A DNA stretch of 7,690 nt from Candidatus Faecousia faecipullorum (GCA_018710805.1 DVJG01000123.1:1-7690); one strand, 5' to 3'. Positions 1 through 5,410 are shown, counted from the first letter of the stretch. Made by a program: numbers and translations. Notes: a model not told the origin generated them from the sequence alone.

Positions 1-216
1 ACCGCTGACACCGGCCTGGGCGGCGTACTTCCGCTTGTAGCGGAAATCCAGCAATGTGGACAGATTGTCGTTGACATGGAGAATCACGCTGCCGCCGTGT
101 CCTCCGTCGCCGCCATCGGGACCTCCCGAGGCAACATACTTCTCCCGGTGAAAGGCCACCGCACCGTCGCCGCCCCGGCCGCCGATCACCGTAATCCGAA
201 CTTTATCTACAAACAC
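1..216 (-). CDS. obg: Obg/CgtA GTPase, N-terminal part (cut by the left edge)
   Basis: Obg is an essential ribosome-associated GTPase that takes part in 50S assembly and stress control in the cytoplasm. Only the first 72 residues lie in the window. They match the glycine-rich Obg fold: MFVDKVRITV at the start, GGRGGDGAVAFHREKYV at about 13-29, GGPDGGDGGHGG at about 32-43, then a segment ending LDFRYKRKYAAQAGVSG. The GTPase domain lies outside. The start is placed at a GTG (214-216) because it is 7 nt from the GGAGG at 224-228 and gives the usual MFVDK beginning. An in-frame ATG two codons upstream (220-222) is only 1 nt from the Shine-Dalgarno. The gene follows rpmA in the conserved rplU-prp-rpmA-obg order but is separated from it by a strong terminator and a folded leader. 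Family identification is secure; start choice is inference. Confidence 0.95.
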   Translation of the reverse strand, partial: MFVDKVRITVIGGRGGDGAVAFHREKYVASGGPDGGDGGHGGSVILHVNDNLSTLLDFRYKRKYAAQAGVSG

Positions 217-240
217 AAACATACCTCCTTGGGTAACAGA

Positions 241-302
241 GCCATCCTACAGACCGCACAACGCTGCCCCGGGCAGTGCTTTGCGCTCCATAGGATTCCG
301 GC
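241..302 (-). ncRNA. Folded 5' leader upstream of obg (uncharacterised)
   Basis: Read on the minus strand, the 62 nt between the rpmA terminator and the obg ribosome binding site fold into one extended hairpin by eye. The base stem is GCC/GGC plus ATCCTA/TAGGAT with a GGA bulge. A middle stem GCGCA/TGTGC contains one wobble pair. The apical stem is CTGCC/GGCAG with a short CGG loop. Internal loops separate the helices. No U-run follows, so it is not an intrinsic terminator. I know no named RNA family here; it could be a regulatory leader, a processing site or chance. No convincing promoter was found between it and the upstream terminator. Confidence 0.4.
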
Positions 303-319
303 AAACACATTGTTTTATT

Positions 320-354
320 AAAAAAGCTGCCGCAAAGTCGGTGCGGCAGCTTTT
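320..354 (-). terminator. Intrinsic terminator of the rplU-prp-rpmA operon
   Basis: A 13-bp perfect stem (322-334 with 342-354, AAAAGCTGCCGCA and its complement) has a 7-nt loop. In the minus direction a run of six T follows it (complement of 320-325). It starts 15 nt after the rpmA stop codon. A-rich and T-rich flanks on both sides mean it could work in both directions. Confidence 0.9.
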
Positions 355-369
355 CTGGGTTATACGCAA

Positions 370-651
370 TTACTGCTCAGCGTAAACAGAGCACTGACGG
401 CGATCCTTGCCCATGCGCTCGAACTTGACGGTGCCGTCAACCAGAGCAAACAGGGTGTCATCCTTGCCGATACCAACATTGACACCGGGATGGATGTGGG
501 TGCCTCTCTGGCGGACCAGAATGTTGCCAGCCAGCACGAACTGACCGTCGGCACGCTTGACACCCAGACGCTTGGACTCGGAGTCACGGCCGTTCTTGGT
601 GGAACCGCCGCCCTTGTGGTGAGCGAAGAACTGAATACTGATCTTCAGCAT
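370..651 (-). CDS. rpmA: 50S ribosomal protein L27 with cleavable N-terminal extension
   Basis: L27 is a large-subunit protein at the peptidyl-transferase centre. The 93-residue product has the family hallmarks HHKGGGSTKNGRDSESKRLG at about 11-30 and a GTHIHPGVNVGIGKDDTLFAL block around 50-70. It begins MLKISIQFFA before HHKGG. That is the Firmicutes-type extension, which the cysteine protease Prp removes after the FFA motif before the protein works in the ribosome. The predicted cut here is between Ala10 and His11. The prp gene lies directly upstream, 4 nt away. The ribosome binding site GGAGGTG overlaps the last codons of prp, so translation is probably coupled. Length and sequence are normal. 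Confidence 0.97.
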   Translation of the reverse strand: MLKISIQFFAHHKGGGSTKNGRDSESKRLGVKRADGQFVLAGNILVRQRGTHIHPGVNVGIGKDDTLFALVDGTVKFERMGKDRRQCSVYAEQ

Positions 652-655
652 GGTG

Positions 656-979
656 TTACACCTCCAAAACTTCGATATAGTCGGGATAGTCGTCCCGCAG
701 GCTGCAAAGATAGAGCATCATGCCGGCGAGAACCGCCTGGACGCTCTCTTCCTCATCGCAGGAAGCGGGGAGGGTCAGGGTGATACGGGCCTGCTCGTCC
801 TTCACCCGAACCTTGGCCTTGGCGCCGCACACCTCATTGATGGTGGCTTCCGCCATGGCAACCACTGCACTGATGGCCGCACAGACAATGTCCTTGCCTG
901 CCTCGTCATAACCGGAGTGGCCGGATACCGAGAAACCGGTGATCCGGTCATTCTCGGTGAAAAATTCGCATCTTGTCAT
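656..979 (-). CDS. prp: Ribosomal-processing cysteine protease Prp (YsxB family)
   Basis: Prp removes the N-terminal extension of ribosomal protein L27 in Firmicutes and related phyla. The 107-residue product carries the family signature SGHSGYDEAGKDIVCAAISA at about 19-38, with the probable catalytic pair His21 and Cys33. The remainder is a small alpha/beta fold ending in YIEVLEV. The gene starts at an ATG 3 nt after the rplU stop codon and ends 4 nt before rpmA. It therefore sits between L21 and L27 genes as in Bacillus and Staphylococcus, co-transcribed with its substrate. The matching cleavage motif in the L27 protein here supports the assignment. Confidence 0.93.
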   Translation of the reverse strand: MTRCEFFTENDRITGFSVSGHSGYDEAGKDIVCAAISAVVAMAEATINEVCGAKAKVRVKDEQARITLTLPASCDEEESVQAVLAGMMLYLCSLRDDYPDYIEVLEV

Positions 980-982
980 AAA

Positions 983-1294
983 TTACAGAGCGATCTTGGT
1001 GATCTCCACCTTGGTATAGGGCTGACGATGGCCGATGTGGCGCTTCTCGTTCTTCTTAGCCTTATAGCGGATGATGTCGATCTTCTTGCCCTTGCCGTTC
1101 TTGACGACCTTGGCTTCCACAGCGGCGCCTTCCACCACGGGAGCACCAATCTTGGTGTTCTCGCCGTCCAGGACAGCCAGCACCTGATCGAACTTGACGG
1201 TAGCTTCAGCCTCAGCACCCAGCTTCTCGACGAAGATGACGTCGCCTTCTGCCACGGTGTACTGCTTGCCTCCGGTCACGATAACTGCTTTCAT
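983..1294 (-). CDS. rplU: 50S ribosomal protein L21
   Basis: L21 binds 23S rRNA in the large subunit. The 103-residue product shows the typical MKAVIVTGGKQYTVAEGDV start, a central FDQVLAVLDGENTKIGAP segment, and the conserved GKGKKIDIIRYKAKKNEKR and GHRQPYTKVEI stretches near the C-terminus. It is the first gene of the operon. The ATG at 1294 follows the Shine-Dalgarno-like AGGTG by 6 nt. A second, out-of-frame ATG 4 nt further upstream is too close to that site and is not used for this protein. A sigma-A-type promoter and a structured leader lie directly upstream. Confidence 0.97.
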   Translation of the reverse strand: MKAVIVTGGKQYTVAEGDVIFVEKLGAEAEATVKFDQVLAVLDGENTKIGAPVVEGAAVEAKVVKNGKGKKIDIIRYKAKKNEKRHIGHRQPYTKVEITKIAL

Positions 1295-1332
1295 TCATTT
1301 CACCTACTTTTATTTTGTGTAGTCTCGCTTTT

Positions 1333-1365
1333 GGGGCGCGGTGCAGGCGCACCAACTTAAGCCCC
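1333..1365 (-). promoter_or_regulatory. Candidate L21 autoregulatory leader hairpin
   Basis: In the roughly 80-nt 5' untranslated region of rplU, the minus-strand RNA forms a two-part hairpin. The outer stem is GGGGC/GCCCC (1361-1365 with 1333-1337). An asymmetric internal loop (UUAAGUU opposite GC) follows. The inner stem is GGUGC/GCACC (1349-1353 with 1340-1344) with a GCCU loop. Firmicutes rplU operons are known to carry an L21 leader in this place, thought to bind L21 and give feedback control. The position and shape fit, but a covariance-model match was not run, so the family assignment is inference. Confidence 0.55.
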
Positions 1366-1382
1366 TTCAATGCGGCTCTGGT

Positions 1383-1411
1383 ATTTTACCATTGCAGAAG
1401 AAAAAAGTCAA
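1383..1411 (-). promoter_or_regulatory. Sigma-A-type promoter for rplU-prp-rpmA
   Basis: On the minus strand a -35 box TTGACT (1406-1411) and a -10 box TAAAAT (1383-1388) are 17 bp apart, the ideal spacing. Transcription would start near 1376 and give a leader of about 80 nt before the L21 start codon. Confidence 0.85.
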
Positions 1412-1590
1412 GGGGGATTTTCAACTTTTTCTCATCTTTTTCCCGGGAATATTCTGCTCCGGCCGGGAAAATCAAAGACAGTGCCGAAGAAGTGACCGCC
1501 ATGTTCCGGCGCGGCATACAGCCTCTCCTGTGCGCCTGGCGTCTGTTTCTGAATGTGCAAAATTCATATTAAAAAAATCGAAAAAAGGTA
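1412..1590. other. Spacer between the divergent rplU and tRNA-Val promoters
   Basis: No gene was found in these 179 bases. There is an imperfect inverted repeat TTTTCCCGG/CCGGGAAAA (1438-1446 with 1463-1471), not followed by a T-run in either direction. The right end, just before the tRNA promoter, is A-rich (1570-1588) and could serve as an UP element. Confidence 0.5.
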
Positions 1591-1619
1591 TTGACAAAAA
1601 GCGCAGAAGCGTGTATACT
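1591..1619 (+). promoter_or_regulatory. Sigma-A-type promoter for tRNA-Val
   Basis: A perfect -35 box TTGACA (1591-1596) and a near-perfect -10 box TATACT (1614-1619) are separated by 17 bp. The upstream A-tracts resemble an UP element, as expected for a strongly expressed stable RNA. The predicted start is near 1626, about 14 nt before the mature tRNA. Confidence 0.92.
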
Positions 1620-1639
1620 ATCAAAGTCGCAACCGACCT

Positions 1640-1716
1640 GGACGATTAGCTCAGCTGGCTAGAGCATCCGCTTGACGTGCGGAAGGTCATAGGTTCGAGT
1701 CCTATATCGTCCACCA
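1640..1716 (+). tRNA. tRNA-Val (anticodon GAC)
   Basis: A complete 77-nt cloverleaf can be folded. The acceptor stem GGACGAT (1640-1646) pairs with ATCGTCC (1706-1712). The D arm is GCTC/GAGC. The anticodon stem TCCGC/GCGGA encloses loop TTGACGT with anticodon GAC (1674-1676). The T stem ATAGG/CCTAT encloses TTCGAGT. The discriminator is A and the CCA end is encoded (1714-1716). GAC reads the valine codons GUC and GUU. It is a single-gene transcription unit with its own promoter and terminator. Confidence 0.96.
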
Positions 1717-1723
1717 TATATGC

Positions 1724-1761
1724 AAAGATGGAGGTCAACTTTTGACCTCCATCTTTTTTTT
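1724..1761 (+). terminator. Intrinsic terminator of the tRNA-Val gene
   Basis: A 15-bp perfect inverted repeat (1724-1738 with 1742-1756; core GATGGAGGTCAA) with a very short loop is followed by a T-run that continues to 1761. It begins 8 nt after the tRNA CCA end. Confidence 0.93.
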
Positions 1762-1764
1762 AAA

Positions 1765-1797
1765 CTGTCAAAAATCCTCTTTGAGGCTTTTTGACAG
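1765..1797. repeat. Inverted repeat 1 of the intergenic hairpin cluster
   Basis: The arms CTGTCAAAAA (1765-1774) and TTTTTGACAG (1788-1797) are exact complements. They enclose CCTC-TTT-GAGG, so the whole element forms a 14-bp stem with one T-C mismatch. It lies directly after the tRNA terminator. It has no T-run typical of a terminator in either direction. Confidence 0.7.
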
Positions 1798-1822
1798 GTG
1801 TTTTGCAGTCTCCTGCGTGCAT

Positions 1823-1849
1823 AATTTGTCCCCCGTAGGGGGACAAATT
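1823..1849. repeat. Inverted repeat 2: 12-bp perfect palindrome with GTA loop
   Basis: AATTTGTCCCCC (1823-1834) and GGGGGACAAATT (1838-1849) are exact complements around GTA. There is no adjacent open reading frame or T-run. Function is unknown; it could be a protein-binding palindrome, an RNA hairpin or part of a dispersed repeat. Confidence 0.75.
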
Positions 1850-1871
1850 CCACACTTGGAGCCTGAGAAGT

Positions 1872-1904
1872 GTTTTCTGCCAGGTACACGCCCCGGCAGA
1901 AAAC
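1872..1904. repeat. Inverted repeat 3 of the intergenic hairpin cluster
   Basis: The arms GTTTTCTGCC (1872-1881) and GGCAGAAAAC (1895-1904) are exact complements and flank a 13-nt loop. It is placed at similar spacing to its neighbours in a stretch with no gene. Confidence 0.7.
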
Positions 1905-1917
1905 GCATTGGATTTTA

Positions 1918-1938
1918 TTTGCCGCCCCAGGCGGCAAA
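1918..1938. repeat. Inverted repeat 4: TTTGCCGCC palindrome with CCA loop
   Basis: TTTGCCGCC (1918-1926) and GGCGGCAAA (1930-1938) are exact complements around CCA. Downstream, GAGGCTTTTT (1945-1954) repeats a 10-bp word found inside and after inverted repeat 1 (1783-1792), in direct orientation. Confidence 0.65.
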
Positions 1939-1971
1939 CTCTGCGAGGCTTTTTTGCTTTCTTACTTCTAT

Positions 1972-2003
1972 GAAAACTGCGGGAGCCGTGTATCGGCTCC
2001 CGC
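1972..2003 (-). terminator. Probable terminator of the symporter gene
   Basis: A perfect 10-bp GC-rich stem (1979-1988 with 1994-2003; GCGGGAGCCG and its complement) with a 5-nt loop starts 10 nt after the symporter stop codon. On the minus strand it is followed by the short run AGTTTTC, a weak U-tract, so termination may be partial. Confidence 0.65.
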
Positions 2004-2013
2004 AAAAAATATT

Positions 2014-3402
2014 TCAGCGCAGTTCGTCCTGGTTGTCCTTGGCGCATTTTGCGACCAGGCCGCTGAGGGCCAGCACTGCCAGCAGGTTGGGGATGACCAT
2101 TAGGCCGTTGAACATATCGCTCATATCCCAAACCAGAGACACCTTCTGGAAGGAACCCACCGCAATGCACAGCAGCGCCAGGACGCCATAGACAATGCGG
2201 GCGGCCTTGCTGCCTTTGAAGAGGGCCTTTACATTGGTCTCGCCGAAGAAAAACCAGCCGATGATGGTGGAGAAGGCGAAGAAGAGAAGGCAGATGGCCA
2301 CAAACACATTGCCGAACGCACCGAAGGAATTGTTGAACGCTGCCTGAGCCAGGGCCGTGCCGCTGAGCAATTCGCCGTTGGAATCGATGGTGCCCAGCAT
2401 GCCGGAGGTCAGAATCACGAGAGCGGTCATGTTCAGCACCACAAAGGTGTCGATGAACACGCCCACCATGGCGACCACACCCTGGTCCTGGGGCTTAGGG
2501 ACCTTGGCAAGGGCGTGGGCGTGGGGGGTGGAGCCCATGCCGGCTTCGTTGGAGAAAAGGCCCCGGGCAACGCCGAAACGCATGGCTTCCTTGACGCCGA
2601 TACCCAGAGCGCCGCCCATGACAGCCTGGGGGTTGAAGGCACCCACAAAAATGGAGCGGATGGCGGGAATGATCTGCTGGGCGTTCATAGCGATGGCGGC
2701 GATGGAACCGAGAATGTACAGGCAGGCCATGACGGGCACCACCTTCTCCGTGACGGAGGCGATGCGTTTCACGCCGCCCAGGAAGATGAAAGCGCAGATG
2801 GCGGCGATGACAAGGCCGGTGGCGAATTTGGGGACGCCGAATGCCGTGAAGAAGGCGTCGCCAATGGAGTTGGACTGGACCATGTTGCCCATGAGGCCCA
2901 GGGCAAGAATGATGGCTATGGCGAAGAAGCCTGCCAGGAAGGTGCCGAATTTGCCTTTAAAGGCTGCTTTGATGTAGTAGATGGGACCTCCTGTGACGTG
3001 ACCGTCCGTACCCACCTGCTTGTACTTCTGGGCCAGAACCGCCTCGCTATAGATGGTGGACATACCGAAAAAGGCGGAAACCCACATCCAGAAAATGGCG
3101 CCGGGGCCGCCGGAGACCAGAGCCGTTGCACAGCCTGCAATGTTGCCGGTGCCCACCTGGGCAGCCACGGCAGTGGCCAGGGCCTGGAAGGAGCTCATGC
3201 CCTCCTTGCCTGCGTGCTTTCCCTTGAGGCTGACGTTGCCGAAGACCCGGCGCATACCTTCGCCGAACTTCCGGACCTGGACAAAATGGGTGCGGAAGGA
3301 AAAGTACACGCCGCTGCCCAGAAGCAGAAACAGAAGCAGCAGGTACTTGTTCCACAGCACGTCATTGACGGCGGCTACGATGTTCGTGATTACGCTTTCC
3401 AT
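2014..3402 (-). CDS. Sodium:alanine/glycine symporter (AGCS family)
   Basis: This is a membrane transporter that moves alanine or glycine with sodium. The 462-residue product is rich in hydrophobic segments and has the family blocks in order: SSFQAL (70-75), VGTGNIAG (83-90), GGPGAIFWMW (98-107) followed by GMSTIYSEAVLAQKYK, and FSNEAGMGSTPHAHA near the middle. The start is the ATG at 3400-3402, giving MESVITNIVAAV. It is preceded by GAGG with 7 nt spacing. An in-frame ATG 84 nt upstream would add 28 residues translated from the riboswitch expression platform and was rejected. A glycine riboswitch upstream points to glycine as a substrate. Family is secure; the alsT-like naming and the exact substrate are not fixed by sequence. 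Confidence 0.95.
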   Translation of the reverse strand: MESVITNIVAAVNDVLWNKYLLLLFLLLGSGVYFSFRTHFVQVRKFGEGMRRVFGNVSLKGKHAGKEGMSSFQALATAVAAQVGTGNIAGCATALVSGGPGAIFWMWVSAFFGMSTIYSEAVLAQKYKQVGTDGHVTGGPIYYIKAAFKGKFGTFLAGFFAIAIILALGLMGNMVQSNSIGDAFFTAFGVPKFATGLVIAAICAFIFLGGVKRIASVTEKVVPVMACLYILGSIAAIAMNAQQIIPAIRSIFVGAFNPQAVMGGALGIGVKEAMRFGVARGLFSNEAGMGSTPHAHALAKVPKPQDQGVVAMVGVFIDTFVVLNMTALVILTSGMLGTIDSNGELLSGTALAQAAFNNSFGAFGNVFVAICLLFFAFSTIIGWFFFGETNVKALFKGSKAARIVYGVLALLCIAVGSFQKVSLVWDMSDMFNGLMVIPNLLAVLALSGLVAKCAKDNQDELR

Positions 3403-3435
3403 AGTTTGACCTCTTTCCCGACAAAGAAGGCTCAG

Positions 3436-3466
3436 AAAAATCGCCGGAACCATGTGATTCCGGCGA
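3436..3466 (-). terminator. Riboswitch-controlled intrinsic terminator ahead of the symporter
   Basis: On the minus strand the stem TCGCCGGAA/TTCCGGCGA (arms at 3458-3466 and 3441-3449) with an 8-nt loop is followed by five T. It lies between the glycine aptamers and the start codon, where an expression platform is expected. Just upstream, AAGCG can pair with either of two downstream partners: CGCTT, as a short hairpin before six T, or, extended as AAGCGTA, the more distant TACGCTT. These may be alternative structures linking aptamer 2 to the terminator. Confidence 0.8.
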
Positions 3467-3503
3467 AAAGAAAAAGCGTAAAACAAAAAAGCGTGTACGC
3501 TTA

Positions 3504-3660
3504 CTCTGTCCTTTTACCTGAGAGATTCAGCGGCAAGCCGCCTTGCACCTTCGGTACCCATTTCTGAGATTCTCCAGAGCCACATCTGTCCTTAGTCCTC
3601 ACCTGTACCCAGGCGCCTGAGAGTATTACTCCTTCGGCAGGCTTTCGCCACTTTCCTAAG
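3504..3660 (-). promoter_or_regulatory. Tandem glycine riboswitch (two aptamers)
   Basis: On the minus strand two consecutive aptamers can be read. Aptamer 1 spans 3660-3591, closed by CTTAG/CTAAG, and contains GCCGAAGGAG and CTCTCAGGCGCC. Aptamer 2 spans 3579-3504, closed by CTCTG/CAGAG, and contains GGGTACCGAAGGTGCAAGG and the hallmark GAATCTCTCAGG with AAAAGGACAGAG. These words match the known glycine riboswitch consensus and the usual two-aptamer architecture with a short linker (3580-3590). It lies in the 285-nt leader of the symporter gene. Glycine binding should alter folding of the downstream terminator. Whether glycine turns the gene on or off cannot be settled by eye. Confidence 0.95.
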
Positions 3661-3693
3661 AACTTCATTTGTCTGATATAAAATTATGGCCTC

Positions 3694-3722
3694 AGCATAC
3701 CCTATTTGCAGGGAAATGTCAA
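3694..3722 (-). promoter_or_regulatory. Sigma-A-type promoter for the glycine riboswitch-symporter unit
   Basis: On the minus strand a perfect -35 box TTGACA (3717-3722) and a -10 box TATGCT (3694-3699) are 17 bp apart. The predicted start is near 3687, giving a leader of about 285 nt. The spacer holds a small inverted repeat CCCT-N6-AGGG, which might be an operator or chance. Confidence 0.85.
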
Positions 3723-3763
3723 TAGGCTATGGAAACTTTGTGGGAAACAATCGAAATCTGTGA

Positions 3764-4462
3764 TTACTGAGCGGAGAATGGTTCACTTTTCCCAAAGTGC
3801 GCTTTCTGGAAATAGCGCTTCCGGAAAACCACCAGTTCTGCCAGGGCCCCCAGGATTATGGCAAAGAACACATCCACGGCAGAGTGCTGCTTGACAAACA
3901 TGACAGACAGGCAGATGCAGGTTGCAAAGGCGGTGATAAAGACTTTGGTAAGGACCGTGGAATCCTTCCGTTTTAACCACACCGAGGCAATGCCCAGGGA
4001 GTAGGCTACGTGCAGGGAAGGACAGACCCCGGTGGGGGTGTCAAAGGCATAGATGAAGGTCAGCACAGCGGTGAAGATGTTGTTCCGGGGAAAGACTTCC
4101 GGCCGCAGGTCCTGCCGGGTGGGATAGACAATGTAGCACACAATGGCCACAAACTGGGTGATCATTATGAACTTCGACAGGCTCTTGAAGCTCTCAATGT
4201 CGTAGAGGGCAAAGTAGATCAGGGAAAAGGCAATGAGGAAGAACCAGCCCACATAGAAAATGACAAACCACTCCGTAAAAGGTACCACGTCATCGACCCA
4301 GCAGTGAACCGGATGGCAGGCAGAGGCGGGAATGAGATTCTCCGTCAGAAAGTAAAACAGAAAGTAGACAAGCCAGCCCACCAGAAGCTTCAGGTGGGAG
4401 AAACGGGGCTCATTTAATTTCTTCAGGCGAAATTCACGGTAATCCACTACAGGCGTTTTCAT
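3764..4462 (-). CDS. PAP2-superfamily membrane phosphatase (PAP2_3-like)
   Basis: PAP2-type enzymes in the membrane remove or transfer phosphate on lipids such as phosphatidic acid. The 232-residue product has about six hydrophobic segments and the three active-site blocks in order: YPTRQDLRP (113-121) for motif 1, CPSLHVA (147-153) for motif 2 with His151, and SVMFVKQHSAVD (186-197) for motif 3 with His193 and Asp197. The form PSLHVA and Q-H-x-x-x-D is typical of the branch that includes inositol-phosphoceramide-synthase-like proteins, so a transferase role is possible. The ATG at 4460-4462 is chosen because it overlaps the acyltransferase stop codon as ATGA and lies 10 nt from AGGAGG. An ATG three codons upstream sits only 1 nt from that site. 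Translation is probably coupled. The lipid substrate is unknown. Confidence 0.85.
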   Translation of the reverse strand: MKTPVVDYREFRLKKLNEPRFSHLKLLVGWLVYFLFYFLTENLIPASACHPVHCWVDDVVPFTEWFVIFYVGWFFLIAFSLIYFALYDIESFKSLSKFIMITQFVAIVCYIVYPTRQDLRPEVFPRNNIFTAVLTFIYAFDTPTGVCPSLHVAYSLGIASVWLKRKDSTVLTKVFITAFATCICLSVMFVKQHSAVDVFFAIILGALAELVVFRKRYFQKAHFGKSEPFSAQ

Positions 4463-5211
4463 TGGGTGCATTCCTCCTCGCGATTATAGTTGTATGCTTT
4501 CTTGGAAACGTTGTTGTAGGGCACCACCTTGTGCCGGGGCAGGGAACGAGCCAGCTGGCTGATCTGGGTCATGAGCTGGTCGCAAATGCGCTGCCGCTCC
4601 TCCTTGATGGCGTTCTCCGGAGCGTAGGGAATGGGTGTCCCCAGATGAACCTGGCGGAGCTTCGGAGCTAAGTACATGGGAACGAAGGAAAGGACCTTTC
4701 CGGTCTGTTTATAGTAGGCTCTCGCCACGTCCACGAATCCCGTCTGGAAATCGCAGAGAATGTGGTCATAAGGGGCGTCGTGCTCCGGGAAGATAATGAT
4801 GTTCCTGCCTTCGCCCAGCCGCGCCAGGGTCTGCTTGAACGTCTTTACAATCCGCTTGTTGTGGTACACGGGGATGGTCCGTGCCTCGTTGAAGATACAG
4901 ACGGAAAGGGGTGCAATGGCATAGGAGAGCAGTTTATAGAACCAGCGGATGTATTTAGGTTTTCGGGACCAGAAATCCTGAAAGGCGTAGGCGGGCACCG
5001 CTTTTAATTCCATCATCTGTCCGGCGCACCAGGTGTAGGCGTCGGGAAAAAAGAGCTCTCCAATGATGGGCCCGTGCATCTGGGAGTGGTTTCCCACCAG
5101 AATACAGGGCTCCTGGGGAAGGTTTTCCAGACCGATGATCTCCGGTTTTCGGTAGAATAGCCTTACAAACAACCGGAGGAACCGGAATACGAGATTTCTG
5201 ACTTTCTCCAC
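4459..5211 (-). CDS. PlsC-like lysophospholipid/glycerolipid acyltransferase
   Basis: Enzymes of this family transfer acyl chains to lysophospholipids at the membrane. The 250-residue product has a basic, hydrophobic N-terminus, then GNHSQMHGP (40-48) at the place of the HX4D catalytic motif and FPEHD (141-145) at the place of FPEG. The expected Asp of HX4D is Gly47 here (His42 is kept), and FPEG has become FPEH, so this is a divergent branch. Activity is likely but not certain. The start is a GTG (5209-5211) with AGGCGG 5 nt upstream. It is the first gene of the pair and overlaps the PAP2 gene by 4 nt. The product could supply phosphatidic acid to that phosphatase. No clean promoter was recognised upstream. 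Confidence 0.75.
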   Translation of the reverse strand: MEKVRNLVFRFLRLFVRLFYRKPEIIGLENLPQEPCILVGNHSQMHGPIIGELFFPDAYTWCAGQMMELKAVPAYAFQDFWSRKPKYIRWFYKLLSYAIAPLSVCIFNEARTIPVYHNKRIVKTFKQTLARLGEGRNIIIFPEHDAPYDHILCDFQTGFVDVARAYYKQTGKVLSFVPMYLAPKLRQVHLGTPIPYAPENAIKEERQRICDQLMTQISQLARSLPRHKVVPYNNVSKKAYNYNREEECTQ

Positions 5212-5253
5212 AGATACCGCCTGCTTTCCTGAAATGACTTAGCGTAAAGAATA

Positions 5254-5267
5254 TCACAAAAATGTGA
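5254..5267. promoter_or_regulatory. Candidate operator palindrome TCACA-N4-TGTGA
   Basis: A perfect inverted repeat TCACA (5254-5258) and TGTGA (5263-5267) lies 43 bp upstream of the PlsC-like gene, in the divergent control region. TCACAAAAA recurs in direct orientation at 5342-5350. The regulator is unknown. Confidence 0.4.
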
Positions 5268-5364
5268 ACGAATTGTATCGAAATGGAAAAAAGAGAAGAA
5301 TTTACAAATTATCCAATTTTGCCAGAAAGCAAGAGGTTTGTTCACAAAAAGTTTCAACGATTTT

Positions 5365-5386
5365 GGACATTTCCGGGAAAGTGTCC
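5365..5386. promoter_or_regulatory. Candidate operator: interrupted palindrome next to the plus-strand promoter
   Basis: GGACA-TTTCC-G-GGAAA-G-TGTCC is a 10-bp interrupted inverted repeat with one extra G. It lies just upstream of where the -35 box of the next promoter should be, a typical place for an activator. The regulator is unknown. Confidence 0.45.
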
Positions 5387-5410
5387 CATAGCCAAGAGAA
5401 AGAAATACGC

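Noticed and set aside
650..1360. Plus-strand open frame of 236 codons
   Set aside because: It covers prp and rplU in antisense, including the rplU leader, and shows no recognisable protein.
1438..1471. Inverted repeat TTTTCCCGG/CCGGGAAAA as a terminator
   Set aside because: No T-run follows in either direction and no gene ends into it.
1324..1649. Plus-strand open frames between rplU and tRNA-Val
   Set aside because: They span two divergent promoters and run into the tRNA, have no ribosome binding site and no recognisable product.
1659..1937. Minus-strand open frame of 92 codons ending in RTRTYDLPHVKR-like sequence
   Set aside because: It runs antisense through the tRNA-Val gene and its terminator. 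The RTRTYDL peptide is a familiar false translation of the tRNA T-arm. No ribosome binding site, and the frame is built from inverted repeats.
1765..1938. Possible CRISPR array in the inverted-repeat cluster
   Set aside because: The palindromes differ from one another in sequence; there is no recurring direct repeat with regular spacers.
3403..3486. N-terminal extension of the symporter by 28 residues from an earlier ATG
   Set aside because: The extra codons lie over the riboswitch expression platform and terminator, and the family normally starts near the ATG at 3402, which has a good ribosome binding site.
2515..3567. Plus-strand open frame of 350 codons
   Set aside because: It lies opposite the symporter gene and extends through the glycine riboswitch. 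Its protein is rich in Gly, His, Asp and Ala without any motif, as expected from the reverse strand of a GC-rich membrane-protein gene.
3700..3713. CCCT-N6-AGGG palindrome in the symporter promoter as an operator
   Set aside because: The arms are only 4 bp and could easily occur by chance; kept only as a remark in the promoter entry.
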